Shown here piece after piece: positions 42,835 through 64,000 of a stretch of DNA of 64,000 bases. The stretch is from Metaphire vulgaris (lineage: Eukaryota > Annelida > Clitellata > Crassiclitellata > Megascolecidae), in assembly GCA_018105865.1 (NCBI GenBank), contig CM030834.1:19854219-19918218 (forward strand). Reading direction: 5' to 3'. Every line of letters starts with the position of its first letter. The stretch's first letter is position 1. The notes under the pieces were generated by a model that saw only the letters and a program-made list of their open reading frames with translations, was not told where the DNA came from and made no database searches. A program made the position numbers and the translations under genes.

Positions 42835-44490
42835 ATGGCTGATAATATTTCCGAAATATTTTCAGAATTTCAGGATTTCATTAACGAAGACCAGGATATA
42901 AGAGAGGTTTGAATTTGATTCAAATATCAGTTTCATTGACAGCATACTGGCAGAAGTCTGTTATCGCCCAGGCATTGGTCTCCTGTTAGACAGTTAGAAT
43001 TTGATGGCAAACGTGAGACAGGTAATGAAATCAAGCAATTTCTATAGCGCTACTGAGGCTAGGCATTATCAAATTATCGACCTGTTTTAGCATCACGTTC
43101 TGTAATGTTTTCTCGTTTAACTTACACGTTTCTTGTTTACGGAATTTTATCCGCCGTGGACTGTGGTTTAGTAAATATTCTATAAAACAGTTTATCATTG
43201 ATCTTTGCCATTTGTGATGACTGAGTTTGTGAGTAGTTAGTAACTTGACTCACTTTAAGTTCAAATGCAATTATATGATCTGTTGTTGTATTTTTAGGAT
43301 ATTCGCCTAATTGTTCGAGATCTGGAACAAAGAGCTCGAGAGATTCTTGCTATTTTGCAAAATGTCCATCAGCCAGATGGCTTAAAGAATAGTAGGTATC
43401 ATGTCTTATCCGTCAGCAGGCAAAATTTAAGTTTGCTTTCAGTGTGCGGCTCGTATTAGCTTAACATACTAAAAATTAATATTATATGTCAGTGCAGATT
43501 GTTTTGTTTACCTTTTGTTTGCTAATTTTTTTCTTTGAAAAGGCAATTGGTGATTTGTTAGCAAGTCCCAAAAATCATGTATGGTGCAGAAACCTGGAGC
43601 ATTATATAAGCAGAGAAACTTAGGCTGCTAGTGACCAAAATGACCTGCCTATGGAGAATCCTTGGGTAATCCAAATGCAAAACATGAAAAATGAAGACAT
43701 TCAAATGTGTATCAGCTTAAATGATACAATATTTAACTAAATTATTAGTTAATAAATTACTAGTGAATAAATTATTTAATAATTTAATAATTTTAAGTAA
43801 ATAATTATTAGTGAATAAATTACCGGTAAAAAGAGAAAACTTACCTTATGTGGTCATGCCAATGGAATGAATGAAAGGAAGCTACCATAAAGGGCACTGT
43901 ACACTCGGATGGAAGGAAATAGAGGCAGAGGAAGAGTTGGAAGACCCAGGAGGAACTGGATGGACAACATTTGATATAACATGAACTTTAACGGGATTTC
44001 AATCACAGAAGAAGGAAGATTAACAGAAGACAGGACTTGGAAATTTTGTGTCTGGCTATTACCGCTAAGGAGCTGGCAGAGAGCATGATGATGGTGATGA
44101 TGATGATGATGATGACAATGATGATTTGGTAGTGAACTGAATGTGGAATTTCTTATGTATTTTGTTACAGCTTCTAGCTTGTGTGAAGCAAGTCGAAGCA
44201 AGTTGTCGCAGGTCCACAATTGCTTCAGATCTTTGGAATCAAAGCTACCAAAAGATCAGTATTACAGGTACATTTCAACTAATCATCTCAACACAAATTC
44301 CTTTGTCTAGAGAAAATGCTGGTGGTTGTGGTAACATTCATCTTGAAATGTATAACTGTGCATCAGTGTGCAATGTTTTGTTAATGATTTGGTCAGTTTT
44401 GATAAATATAATAAATGTCAGCGATATAGTGCATTTTTTATTTTTATTCAACTCTAGTTAGTTGAGTTGAGTTGAGTTTAATTATATTAT

Positions 44491-44531
<41 letters not shown>

Positions 44532-46207
44532 AGTTGCTTTCTGCCAACTCATTAGCGGCAATAGCTAGACACAAAACTTTTCCACTTATCTTTTTCCGTT
44601 GTTAATCTCATTCCATCTATTATTGTCATTTGATATCTTTCTAAGTCTTCTTTGATGTTTTCTATCCACTTTTTCCTGGGTCTTCCTCTTATAAATATTA
44701 TATTATGTTATATTATATAGTCTTGAATTAAGATACACATTGTGAGTGTGACATGAGCGTATTTAATTGTAATGAAGTCCGAATAATTTTTTTTCTTCAA
44801 GGCATTGCTTGCGGTGATCAACTGTTCTTTTTCCAGATTTAACGACCACTGGCGTTTTGTCATGCAACGACTGTGCTTCCTGACAGCTTTCGTTGCTTTC
44901 CTCGAAGACGAGCATTTGATCACCAGAAATGAGTGTGCCGAAATGCTTGGAGGTAAGTGCAAACGGTTTATCTATTGTGTTTTGGAAGATAGGATATCCA
45001 ACTGGCCTACTGTAATGTCATATGGACTTGCCTTATCACAGAGTGCTTGACATCATTATTATATATATGACGTCATCGGCTTCATCATTACCTTCGTCGT
45101 CACTGCAGCTGTATTTTGGCAGGTTGATTTTCAAATTAATACGCCCGAGGAGTTCTTGTTTTATTAATATTTTTTTCTTTTGCTGTTTTAGTACAAGTAG
45201 AGCGCCAGAAGGGATTCCATATTGACCTAGAGGATTACCTAATGGGCTTGTTGCAGCTGGCAACTGAACTGGTATGCTGTTTGCCTTTGAAACATGTTTA
45301 AATGTTGTATTTATCTCTAGACCACAAAGGCCATAAATTCACTTGTCTAGTTGATGCAAATGTATTGTATGTTTCTTGGATTTCTTTGTGACTGAATAAA
45401 ATGGCATCTAGTAGGAGTCTACAGGGTGACGCAAAAGTACCCGGACTAGTCACATTTAGGTTTGCATTTAAGTTAGTCCGTCGTTTTTTTGTGCCACCCT
45501 GTATTAGTGGCTATTTGGGCCTGTGGAAAGGTATTGGTGAATTCTGCCAAGATAAATCTGTAATAATAATTATTAAAGTATTTACCAGTAATAATAATGA
45601 TACTAATACTGATAATACTGATAATAATAATAATAATAATAATAATAATATGGTTTAAAGTGGTTCAGGAGGGTCTGCCTTTTCAAAATACTTTTACACT
45701 GGCAATGGTTGTATTGTCTAATATAGCCTATAATGCCTATATAGTTGGTGAAATACTGAAATAATAGTAATAATATAGGGACAAATATCGATCTGTGTGC
45801 TTCATATATCCTATGAATACACTGTAATGGGATTAGTACAATCCATAAGATTATGTAAACGTAGTCGAGACAAGTGGCTTTGTTGTTGAAATGTGAACAT
45901 TGTGGAATAGCTTTGTTGATGTTTCTTGCAGTCACGTCTCTCAGTCAACGCAGTGGCGTCGTGTGACTACGTTCGACCTATGAAAATAGCCAAGTTTGTC
46001 GCTGAACTTGATTCTGGCTTCCGACTTTTGAATCTCAAGAACGACGGTCTCAGGAAGAGATTTGACGGACTTAAGTATGATCTGAAGAAAGTTGAAGAAG
46101 TCGTGTATGATTTATCCATCCGTGGTCTTCGACCTCGAGAACTGGCTGCAAGCTCCAACGCAGACCCGGTTGTGGAACAGAGTGCCTGCTCGAACTCGAC
46201 TGAATAG
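42835..46207 (+). CDS. TSN: Translin, 6 exons
   Basis: Exons 42835-42906, 43298-43391, 44171-44267, 44837-44952, 45192-45271 and 45932-46207 join with consistent phases into 244 aa (human 228). Matches to translin run throughout: an SEIFSEFQDF start, LEQRAREIL, PKDQYYRFNDHWRFVMQRL, LEDYLMGLLQLATELSRL-type text, SVNAV, ELDSGFRLLNLKND and KKVEEVVYDLSIRG. The basic patch around HWRFVMQR (nucleic-acid contact) and the C-terminal leucine-rich helix used for assembly are kept. Translin binds single-stranded DNA and RNA and, with TRAX, forms the C3PO endoribonuclease that clears the passenger strand in RNA interference. The last 20 or so residues are Ser/Asn-rich and differ from vertebrates. It shares a promoter region with KAT7. 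Introns 2 and 3 contain LINE fragments. Confidence 0.95.
43563..44116 (+). mobile_element. RTE-like LINE fragment with (GAT)n tail in translin intron 2
   Basis: The plus strand reads MYGAETWSII, KMTCLWRILG, then GRVGRPRRNWMDNI and EEGRLTEDRTWKFCVWLLP with stops. A (GAT)n tract (about 44090-44116) follows. Confidence 0.75.
44480..44705 (-). mobile_element. RTE-like LINE 3' fragment with (GAT)n tail in translin intron 3
   Basis: The minus strand reads RGRPRKKWIENI and RLTTEKDKWKSFVSSYCR, followed by a GAT array (plus-strand ATC, 44485-44532). Same family as 43563-44116. Confidence 0.75.
45422..45501. mobile_element. Mariner-like mini-element, copy 3
   Basis: Ends CAGGGTGACGCAAAAGTACC and (inverted) CAGGGTGGCACAAAAAAACG bound 80 bp with TA on both sides. 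Same family as 24962-25035. It lies in translin intron 5. Confidence 0.82.
45599..45650. repeat. (AAT)n microsatellite in translin intron 5
   Basis: AAT units followed by the short ATT-associated repeat (TTTAAAGTGGTTCAGGAGG). Confidence 0.9.
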
Positions 46208-47709
46208 AAAAATAGATGTTGAGTAATTGTAAACCCTGCATTAGTTAGCGTGCAAACTTTTCATCATTCACTATAAATTGTGAGATTTTGCTTTTGTGTT
46301 TATCAGACTGATTAGCCTTGCTACTGTGGACTGTTGCAATGACATACAACATATGAGAGTTACATTTTGTCTTGTTTGTTTTCAAAGCACTGAGTTGTTA
46401 CATATAATGTAATTATGAATGTTTGTTAAATCTCAAAACACTGAATGCATTGCAGAATTGGTCTCCAAATTGGATTTTACTATCAACCTGTTACTATTGA
46501 ATAGATTGTAAAGCCGATGCCCTTTAGTTTGTGAAAATTCTTTTCGACAAGATTTTTATTATTTGTAATAATGTTGGCATTCAACATTATCAATTACTTT
46601 GTAAAGTTGTGTGCTAACAATCTCTAAATTTTAAATAAAAATTTTATGAGATTTCCAAGAATTTAGCATGTTTTTCAACTAATGAATGTTGTCCTTAAAT
46701 GTATTTTACTCTCATTATTTCTTTTAATTACCATCAAAAAGCAGCAATAGTAGGTTTAATTAAAGATTTGTCCATCCGGATATAACGAGCATCTAACATT
46801 ACCTTCCTTATCGTAAGGTGCTTATCATTCTATCATTCTAAAACACAACAATTACTTTATGGTTTGGATTTCTTGTATTTACTTTAAACCCTCAGTAGTA
46901 CTCTTCCAATAGATAAAGAACAAAAGCACTTTGTAATCTAAATACAATTAAATATAATTTATCTCTACTTCATTTTAAAATTATGCACACTTGAAAAGGA
47001 AGGTACTTTAAATATCGAGAATCTCGTAGAAACAGACTCTGTCGGAACATTTAAGTGTCACAGAACAACTTACAAATTGGTGACAAAATACAAATTTACA
47101 TCTAATTTTCACTGAGTGAAAATTGTACACACATAAGCAACATTGAAAATAGTACATGTGTTTCATACTATGTTGATGATATATTGCAGCCAATCGGATG
47201 ATATCAAACTGTCTCACTTGTTCACTTAAATTCTTGTATATTTACACATTGAGTCATTATTTAATAGCCTTCCATCAGCATTGGACACCACAAAACAGGT
47301 ACAATCTGTTACAACGTTGGCATTGTTCAGTTTACTTGGGCCACAGTGTCCAGTTGTGACATTTCTGAAACAACAGATACACAAATACAGATATACATGT
47401 ACTGTAAGTGTTGTATCCGAAAATGCAGTTCTGTACTCATATCCAAGAAGTGGGGTTGGGGCTGAGCCCCCTTATTTCAATGGCTAGCAGTGAAGCAGAT
47501 GGCTTAAGCCATCAATCTATAGCAGTTTGTACACTACTCTCTAGATCTGCATTTTACATCTCCAGCCTTTTTGCTGGTACTCATTTGTACCACAGCTCAG
47601 CGCTGCTTAACTCGGTCTTCTAATGGCAACTGGTCCCACAACACCAATTAAGCTGCGTACATATGTATATATATATATGTATATGTCCACACACACAAAT
47701 GCAACACAG
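46208..47709. other. Translin 3' UTR and convergent spacer to TOX
   Basis: AT-rich sequence with no ORF of interest. The first part is translin 3' UTR, with AATAAA at 46634-46639. The right part is probably downstream sequence or 3' UTR of the convergent TOX-like gene. Confidence 0.6.
46634..46639 (+). terminator. Translin polyadenylation signal
   Basis: AATAAA lies about 430 bp after the translin stop codon in an AT-rich 3' flank. Confidence 0.55.
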
Positions 47710-56830
<9,121 letters not shown>

Positions 56831-57209
56831 CTGCGAAAAAATCACAAACCCCCTTTTGGCTATTGTTTGTACGAGTATACAGTCTGGAGAGTTAAAACTG
56901 GACAATAAATATATCCTAGAATTTAGCACACCACCAACAACAAAATTTAAGAATAATTAGCTCTGTAAATCAAACAATCAAACCTTTATATGACTATCAC
57001 CAGAACAATCATGTAGGAAAATCAGTTTTGGGATTAAGTTGACTTAATAGCTTATCAGCTTAAGGATATTTCTGGAACTTCTCTTACAGCTGCCTTTCAT
57101 CTGGCTTCATGCCACTTTTTTAAAATCACCAAGCCTCTGCATATTTCATGGTACTTTCAAGAACATTTCTACAGGTAGCCGTGCATGGAAAAATTGAATA
57201 TGATACAAT

Positions 57210-57424
57210 CATGGGCGCTCGCACATTGGGGCAAGAGGGAGCACTTGCCTCCCTGGAAAATGCAAATACCAATATATCACATTAAAATCTGAAAACCTTG
57301 CTAAAACATTAACTGTGTCCATTGTGTTAAAAATGTGTTTTGCCCCTCCTGGAAAAATTTATGTAATGTAACCGTGACCCTTGTGTTTTGGCCCCTCATG
57401 GAAAAATTTCTGTGGGCACCCATG
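57210..57424. mobile_element. hAT-type MITE, family E
   Basis: Ends CATGGGCGCTCGCACA and (inverted) CATGGGTGCCCACA bound 215 bp. Flanks GATACAAT and GATACTAT (57202-57209, 57425-57432) form an 8-bp duplication with one mismatch. Confidence 0.82.
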
Positions 57425-58789
57425 GATACTATAATACTGCAAACTATAGCAGAATATTTACAAGTATGTAAACATCAGCCCCTAGAAAATTTCTGTTAAA
57501 CTGAAAGTAAAATGAAAAGCTATCTATTTCACCAGCTCAAGAAAGAGCAAGAATTTGAAGCCCCTTTCAAACAACCTCAGCCTAAGATCTTCAATTTTAC
57601 ACACTCCTGCAACGTAAAAGAAACTCCAACAAAGTAAATTCATCCCCCCCTCCGGGAATATATGGGATCTTCTTTTCAGGTTCTGACAAGAGGACATTGC
57701 TTGCAGTCTAGAATGGTGAATAACTGAGCTACTTGATGGCATTAAGACAAACAATTATATGATAATGTATATAGAAAACCCTTGAAGCGGCAACGACCTC
57801 CGCATTTTAGACGAACAGCCTAAGTGGATGGAAAGCATTTGCAACAATACATCAACACTTGAGGCACTTAGCCGCAAAGAAATGCAGAATGATCTGCGAA
57901 ATGACGGACGTTCGTAGCAACCGAGCATCACTCGAAACAAGTGAACACAAGAGAGGCGCTTATGCGAACGGTCCACTGAAAGCCGAGAAAAATTACAAGA
58001 AGTGAAAACCGCGGCCGGGTGCTTTTTCCGCCCATAAATAAATCCACAACCCATATATGCAATTCACATGAAGGAAGGTGAAGATAACTCCAACGACCGC
58101 ACAAATTTCATAACAAGTAATGAAATCATTCATGACCTCAGAAATAACAACCAAACAATTATAACACCAACTGAGCTACTGGATGTTGTTAAAACTAGCA
58201 AATTATATGATAATAGAAAACACTCGAAAAAGACAGAGATGACCTCCACATTTTAAAACAACAAATTTCATCTAGCAAACCACCCACAAAAACCTGCAAG
58301 AATGAGTGAATGAATGGATGGATGGACTTCTAATCCAATCATTGGATGGACTGAAGAGTGAACAAATGGATAGATGAATGAATGGACACATGATTGAATG
58401 GATGGAGTAATAAATGGACACACACACACACACACGATTTGCAATTTAAAGAATTCATTCACATTGCCAAAATCATTTATATCTACCCAGAATTTCCAGC
58501 AACTATGCAGCTTCATTACATTCAGTCCAATACGTTCAATTATCTAATTTCATTTGGTATCTCTGTGAGCATGCCTGCTCATCGTTCATTAACCATGTCC
58601 GAAATGGGAATTAACAAAACGCAGGGAATATGGAAGCAAGAAAAGCAGCCAAAGCCAAACAAACAGGGCCTATAATCTGAGTTCTTGCCTCGCATATCAA
58701 AGCAGAATCATTTTTGTAGTGCATGTGCCATACAGAGGAATTCAGATGCCAGTAGATTGCATTAAAATTAATAAGACTGGAATTAATAC

Positions 58790-59510
58790 CATCATGATGA
58801 AAGGAATGCAGAGAAATGATTTCCATCAGAGTTGATCAGAAGATATTGGAACGAGTGAAAAATGTACATACTTCGGTGCCATCATCTCAGTAGGAAATAA
58901 AAGTCAGACTGATAAAAGGCAGAGTGGCCATACATTTTTTGAAAGAAGTTATGGAAAGACAATAATATCAGCACCAGAACAAAGAAAAGAATAATGGAAA
59001 GGGTTGTATGGAGTACAGTACAATATGGGTACAAAAGCTGGACATCGACAAAAAAGACACAGGAAAATGTGAAAGCTTTCTAAATGTACCGGTACTCATT
59101 ACGAACCCTGCAATGAGTAAGCTGGAGAGAAAGGAGACAAATGAAGAGGTTTTGGAAATGGTAAACATAGAAAAATGGTTTATCAACATGTGCAAAAATG
59201 AAGTTGTGTTATTTTAGAGCAAATACAGAGGACCAGTGAAGCAAGGTCAACATTGGAAAGGACAATCCAACAAGGAATGATGCATGGAACAAGACAAAGA
59301 TGGCAACCAAAAAGACGCTGCATGGATGGTGTTGAGTAGTGGACAGGACTGCAGATGTCAGCAGCAGTCAAGAAAACACAGGACAGACATTGCTGAAAAA
59401 AGAAAATTCATGCCGTCACCTCAACTTCACTCCATGAAGGAAACAGTCAAAGAAGATGTTGAGTAGCAATGATGATGATGATGAAGATGATGATGATGAT
59501 GATGATTAGA
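58790..59510 (+). mobile_element. RTE-like LINE 3' fragment with (GAT)n tail
   Basis: Broken plus-strand frames read TYFGAIISVGNKSQTD, then RTSEARSTLERTIQQG and RQRWQPKRRCMDGVE, with many stops, ending in a GATGAT array (59469-59508). It is the longest LINE piece in the window. Confidence 0.7.
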
Positions 59511-59914
59511 AAAGTCAATGGGAAATGAACCTGACATGCTTACAGACCAAACTTCAGCAAACGCATCAATGTCAAAGGACACAGTGCTTCTGCTGTATCA
59601 TTTCAGAGTGCTAATATTTTCATTTTGATATTTTCATTTCAATTTCTGCTTTCTTCGATCTGTCTTTCTAACGGCCCATATATATACAATGCAGGATAAA
59701 CTTGTAAAAGTTTTTTTAAAAAATAATAACATTATGTAGATTGCATTTATTCAGATTGATAGAAGGAAAAGAAAATCATATATTTCTCTTTTCGTGATCA
59801 ATGATCATCGTCTTGTGTCCATGTTGTCATCACCAATCTCTCCAGTTTCTGTCACTCCACCTACTATGTAAATGATGAATGCCGCATGCATGGACAGATC
59901 AATCAACTTAATAC

Positions 59915-60002
59915 CAGAAATCCAGTCATACACAAAGACTCTGGCCGTTCCATCATCTCGCAATCTCAGATTCATCCAGGCAAAGTCTTCATCTAAACAT
60001 AA
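59915..60002 (-). other. Orphan exon-like ORF, unidentified
   Basis: The minus strand has an acceptor CCTGTCAG|TT, 29 codons (starting LCLDEDFAWMNLRLRD, then DGTARVFVYD) and a donor TCTG|GTATTAAG, ending in phase 1. The peptide has normal coding character. I cannot name the protein, and the phase does not join the TOX exon at 56830. Confidence 0.35.
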
Positions 60003-60068
60003 CTGACAGGAAATCAAATGAACCAATTTGATTTTCAGTCTTCCAATTATACTTCCACATCTTAACAC

Positions 60069-60069
60069 T

Positions 60070-60139
<70 letters not shown>
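60069..60139. repeat. (AT)n microsatellite
   Basis: AT run with one shift. Confidence 0.96.
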
Positions 60140-60141
<2 letters not shown>

Positions 60142-60256
60142 GCTGCTTGAATCATATTCTCACCTGTATGTTCTTGGCATAGATATCACATGCATAATCA
60201 AACAACAATAAGAGTCATATTTCATCATATTTTGCTGCATAGGTCCACAGCACAGG

Positions 60257-60261
<5 letters not shown>

Positions 60262-60308
<47 letters not shown>
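60262..60308. repeat. (CA)n microsatellite
   Basis: About 23 CA units. Confidence 0.96.
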
Positions 60309-60312
<4 letters not shown>

Positions 60313-60610
60313 TAAACATACACACACAAAAACATACAAACCGCCAGTTTTTACAGCAAAGTGATGACGGCTGATGCAGTATTAAAACAGATTACATGAA
60401 TATAATCTCAAATTTCCAAATTTAATTCAACATCCAATGCTGATCAGTGAGACTTGCAGTATCATATTGCATCTATTGAGAACTAATAGCACATTTACTG
60501 TGCAAATAATTACTTATATTGTGTACATTAAATCCGAGACAGTGCATTAAGCATAAACATAAAGAGATAACCATGGACACAAAGTATCAGGTCACAGCAT
60601 TAGGCACATA

Positions 60611-61795
60611 CAGTACTGCTCAAAAAATTGTGAACACACGTGGATTTCAAAGCAAAACGAAGTTTAAGGCTTGTAAAAACATTGCAATCACAATCAAGAA
60701 CACCAATACTGTATTTTTCATTAATGATACTATTCTACGATTGATGTACAGAAGGCTATAGATATGCAAAAATTCAGAAGAGTGTTGAAACGAATTTTAT
60801 CCACATTTTCTTGTGTCTTCATCTTCATTGCATCAAACCTTATTAGAACAGTAAATATAATCTACCTCAGTTTTATATTAGAGCGTTCCAAATGCCACGA
60901 AAAATAGTGAGCTATGTCAAACGACACTATACAAAATGAACGAATGTTACCTTCCAGAAAACAATTCTCTGTCAAATGGTTATAAAGTCAATTGAGAGAT
61001 AAGAGGGGTCTTAAGATAGCTGGTTTCTTGTATCACAGGTTTTATAGACCAGAAAAATATCTTAAAATTGATACTCTGTTTGACATTGGACTGCAGAAGG
61101 ACTAAATTGCTACAGTAGGCTATAGATATGAAAAATTCAGAAGAGTGATGAAACGAATTATATCCACATTTTCTTGTGTCCTCATCTTCATTGCATCAAA
61201 CCGTACTAGAATAGTCAATATATTCTGCCCCAGTTTTATTCTAAAGTGTTCGAAAAGTCACAAAAAATGGTGTTCTACAGTTTCAATAGGAATATTACTG
61301 TAGGAATAGTCCTTCTGAAGGCCAATGTCAAACAGGGTATCAATTTTATAATATTTTTGTGGTGTATAAAACCTGTGATACAAGAAACTATCTATCTACC
61401 AGTATTATCCAGCCTCTTATCTCTCGATCGACTTTGTAGACATTTGACAGAGAATTGTTTTCTGGAAGACTTTGTATAGTGTCGTTTGACATAGCTCACT
61501 ATTTTTCGTGGTATTTGGAACACTCTAGTATAAAACTGCGGCAGAATATATTGACTGTTCTAGTATGGTTTAATGCAATGAAGATGGAAACACAAGAAAA
61601 TGTGGATGAAATTTGTTTCAACACTCTTCTGAGTTTTTGCATATTTGTAGCCTTCTGTACATCAATCGTAGAATAGTATCATGAATGAAAAAATACAGCA
61701 TTGGTGTTCTTTGTTGTGATTGCAATGTTTTAACAAGCCTTAAACTTCGTTTTGCTTCAAAATCCACGTGTGTTCACAATTTTTTAGCAGTACTG
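60611..61795. mobile_element. Foldback (nearly palindromic) DNA transposon with TA target duplication
   Basis: The left end CAGTACTGCTCAAAAAATTG and the right end are inverted. The two halves (about 60611-61155 and 61250-61795) stay inversely similar for roughly 540 bp each. TA flanks both ends (60609-60610, 61796-61797), as for Tc1/mariner-type elements. Inner units with CAGTTTTATAYTAGAGYGTT are themselves repeated. No transposase ORF remains. Confidence 0.82.
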
Positions 61796-62244
61796 TATAC
61801 TACAGTAATAAAATACAAACATACAGACAGATGCACATGGCAGCTAGAGGAATACATTCACACGTACAGCCAAACATACAAAGACAACAACAAAATTTTA
61901 AAATCTTAAAACATGCAATACACACAGCACTAGACAGACGAGAACAAAAGGAGAACCATGAAAATGCCTTGATGTCATGGCGGCAATGTACGTTGTACAT
62001 ACAAGTTTGAGGTAATATGGGTTATATGCATGCATCCAGCAAATAGATCATTGTAAATGGACGTGCAGTTTACCAACGACCGACTTTCATCAAACAGTAT
62101 CCCGGGCAACAACAGAGAGAGAACGGCTCCTATTGGCCGGATTGTCTGACAGCTTTATGCTTGCCATCAATTACCATTTTACTGAGTACACAGAGGATCA
62201 AGGAGGAATCATGATAATGGCTTTCGTCAGCAACGAAGATTTGC

Positions 62245-62266
62245 CGTGTGTGTGTGTGTGTGTGTG
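62245..62266. repeat. (GT)n microsatellite
   Basis: About 11 GT units. Confidence 0.9.
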
Positions 62267-63050
62267 TCATGTATGTGCTGCCTGGTGGGGGTGGGGGGGG
62301 GGGCTACACAGTGCCAGCATCGGGGAAAAACATGCGCTATATAATTACGCGTCGGCGTTTTACAAATACAGAGATCTATGCTCCTCCGTAAGCTCTTTCC
62401 AATTAAAGGCACGCGTCCGTCCGTTCAAATGCACGGTCGCTTCGGGCCTTCGGCCGTTAATATGAAATATTGATCGTAGAAAAACACGAAAAAACATAAA
62501 AAGAACGAAAAGAAAACATCATAATACATTTCAACGAAATCCTAGAAACAGTCTCACGGTAACTATTTATCTCATCAGATCAGGCACAGCCAACACGTAC
62601 AATACTGCCTGTCCGCCAATCATATTTTCGTGTAAAGTAAATATCAATATGGTCAATCTGATTAGTTCAATGATGACCTTTCGTAAATATGCTGAATCCA
62701 GCACTGCACCTGCATCAATGATAGTTGCTGATGAGTTGTGAAACTTATTGAACCAATCTACTGACACCCGGCCTTTCCACACCTTTAACTTTCGCTTATG
62801 ACCTTCAAGCTTGTTAGTCAGCCATTGTGAAGAATGAAGCCATAGTACCTACCGGTAGGCCAACTTGACTACTCAATCTACATTTCCCATTAGCTCTGAC
62901 CGTTGTGGTTTATTTACTTGTAGAATTCAGTAAGCACCACTCGCTATACAAATTCCACATTACATTACATTACATAAAAATGGCAATCCAATTTTCCCAG
63001 AAAGTTTGAAAAGAAAGTAAAACACAAGAAAATATTTAACTTGTTAAACT

Positions 63051-63198
63051 CAGGGTTGGAGTTGCCGGGGGGGTTTGAACCACCCAGCCAACTTTGCAAC
63101 CCTCCCAAAAATCGCATATCTGGTACATGCAGTTTCTGTCATGCATTGAAATTCAGTCCTCAACCCCCTCCAGCTCAAATTTCACAACTCCAACACTG
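63051..63198. mobile_element. hAT-type MITE, family F
   Basis: Ends CAGGGTTGGAGTTGCC and (inverted) CAGTGTTGGAGTTGTG bound 148 bp. Flanks GTTAAACT and GTCAAACT (63043-63050, 63199-63206) form an 8-bp duplication with one mismatch. Confidence 0.85.
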
Positions 63199-63325
63199 GT
63201 CAAACTTCTAAAGTTTTCACATTTTACACAATTTTCTTGACTTGTGCTGTGGCCGCCATGCACTCTGGCAAGTGCGGACCAGTGCCGGTCCGCGGACCAC
63301 CACTTTGGGAAGCACTGTTCTAGAC

Positions 63326-63327
<2 letters not shown>

Positions 63328-63370
<43 letters not shown>

Positions 63371-63463
63371 TTAATAATAATTTGATGCAAGAGTGCAAAA
63401 CATAAATCACAAAGATATACACATTTATCATTATATTATTTAATAATAATAATAATAATAATA
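63328..63463. repeat. (AAT)n arrays
   Basis: Two AAT runs (63328-63371 and 63438-63463) separated by about 65 bp. Confidence 0.95.
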
Positions 63464-64000
63464 CATATTACTACAAAGATGTTCCAAATTAAATTACAAA
63501 ATCCAAGAGCACATTCCTACATGTGAGCTAAGTGATTAGACATTCAAATTTATTACTAGCAATTATCAATTTGTCAGTGGGTGTGAGGGTGTAATCACAA
63601 TGGTTGAGGCTGACCCCCATTGGTGGTCAAAATTAACTGGGATGGCCCCGGTGGGAAGTCTGCTCCCTCCGTTTTTCAATCAACCACCTTGACCAACTTT
63701 TATCATTGTTGTCCACTCTGCACAATGACCTGAGAGCTCAAGACAAGTGTTTGCTAACTGTGTAAGTGCAGCAGCAAGAACACAAAGACAAGCAAAAATG
63801 CTGGCATATTGTGTTACATTTATTTAAACCAGTAATAAACTACAGACATTGCTGCACAATTTTCAGATGTGTGAACAAGAATATGATAATTGTACTGGAC
63901 AACATTAGGAACACGTTTCACAAACATACAATATCATCGATGTGTTTAAAATTATAAACAGTTCACACAAAACCATAATATATCAAGCCATCAGATGTCA

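Larger units (their letters stand above)
56831..64000. other. Spacer or TOX 5' region without a firm gene
   Basis: Transposons and one exon-like ORF are listed separately. CpG-bearing patches at about 57880-58030 and 62380-62470 might be TOX promoter or first-exon regions, but no start codon joined to a good donor was found. The end of the window (63480-64000) shows nothing nameable. Confidence 0.5.

Noticed and set aside
57755..58054. 99-aa minus-strand ORF as the TOX first exon
   Set aside because: Its sequence lacks TOX N-terminal features and no suitable donor in phase with 56830 was seen.
62133..62465. 110-aa plus-strand ORF
   Set aside because: It runs through a GT microsatellite and poly-G. 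The start region looks superficially protein-like, but no domain or splice evidence supports it.

Overview
The window is animal nuclear DNA. Genes are split by GT-AG introns, spacers are AT-rich and full of microsatellites, and every recognisable gene has a human relative: two adenosine-receptor-like GPCRs, a PTF1A bHLH factor, the MYST acetyltransferase KAT7/HBO1, translin and a TOX-family HMG-box factor. There is no operon structure and no bacterial or viral gene order. Small non-autonomous DNA transposons, CR1/L2- and RTE-type LINE remnants and many TAGGCCTA palindromes suit a marine invertebrate bilaterian, perhaps an invertebrate deuterostome such as an echinoderm. The species cannot be fixed from sequence alone.

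Layout. 1-392: last exon of one adenosine-receptor-like GPCR (+), its 5' part outside the window. 6601-14392: a second, complete two-exon paralogue (+), 328 aa, with a 6.8 kb intron full of repeats. Both paralogues have a phase-0 intron in the third intracellular loop. 14393-27238: gene-poor, repeat-rich spacer holding a three-site CRE cluster, transposon relics and a 1.13 kb inverted-repeat structure. 27239-28776: PTF1A (+), two exons, 314 aa. 28777-34086: spacer with transposons. 34087-42046: KAT7 (-), 13 exons, 578 aa. 42835-46207: translin (+), 6 exons, 244 aa, head-to-head with KAT7 across 788 bp. 47710-56830: TOX-like gene (-); the HMG box and flanking exons are clear, the 5' end was not found and the last exon is tentative. 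56831-64000: spacer or TOX 5' region with LINE and foldback transposon copies and one orphan exon-like ORF.

The genes do not form a pathway. The receptor pair would signal at the plasma membrane. PTF1A, KAT7 and TOX act on DNA or chromatin. Translin is a nucleic-acid-binding protein. The only evident functional coupling is the likely shared promoter region of KAT7 and translin.

The most interesting non-genic content is a collection of about a dozen short inverted-repeat elements. Most have recognisable 8-bp target duplications (two perfect), and several families share an internal AAAAAAGGTCATC motif. There is also a nearly fully palindromic 1.19 kb foldback element flanked by TA, and the inverted-repeat structure at 24938-26070.
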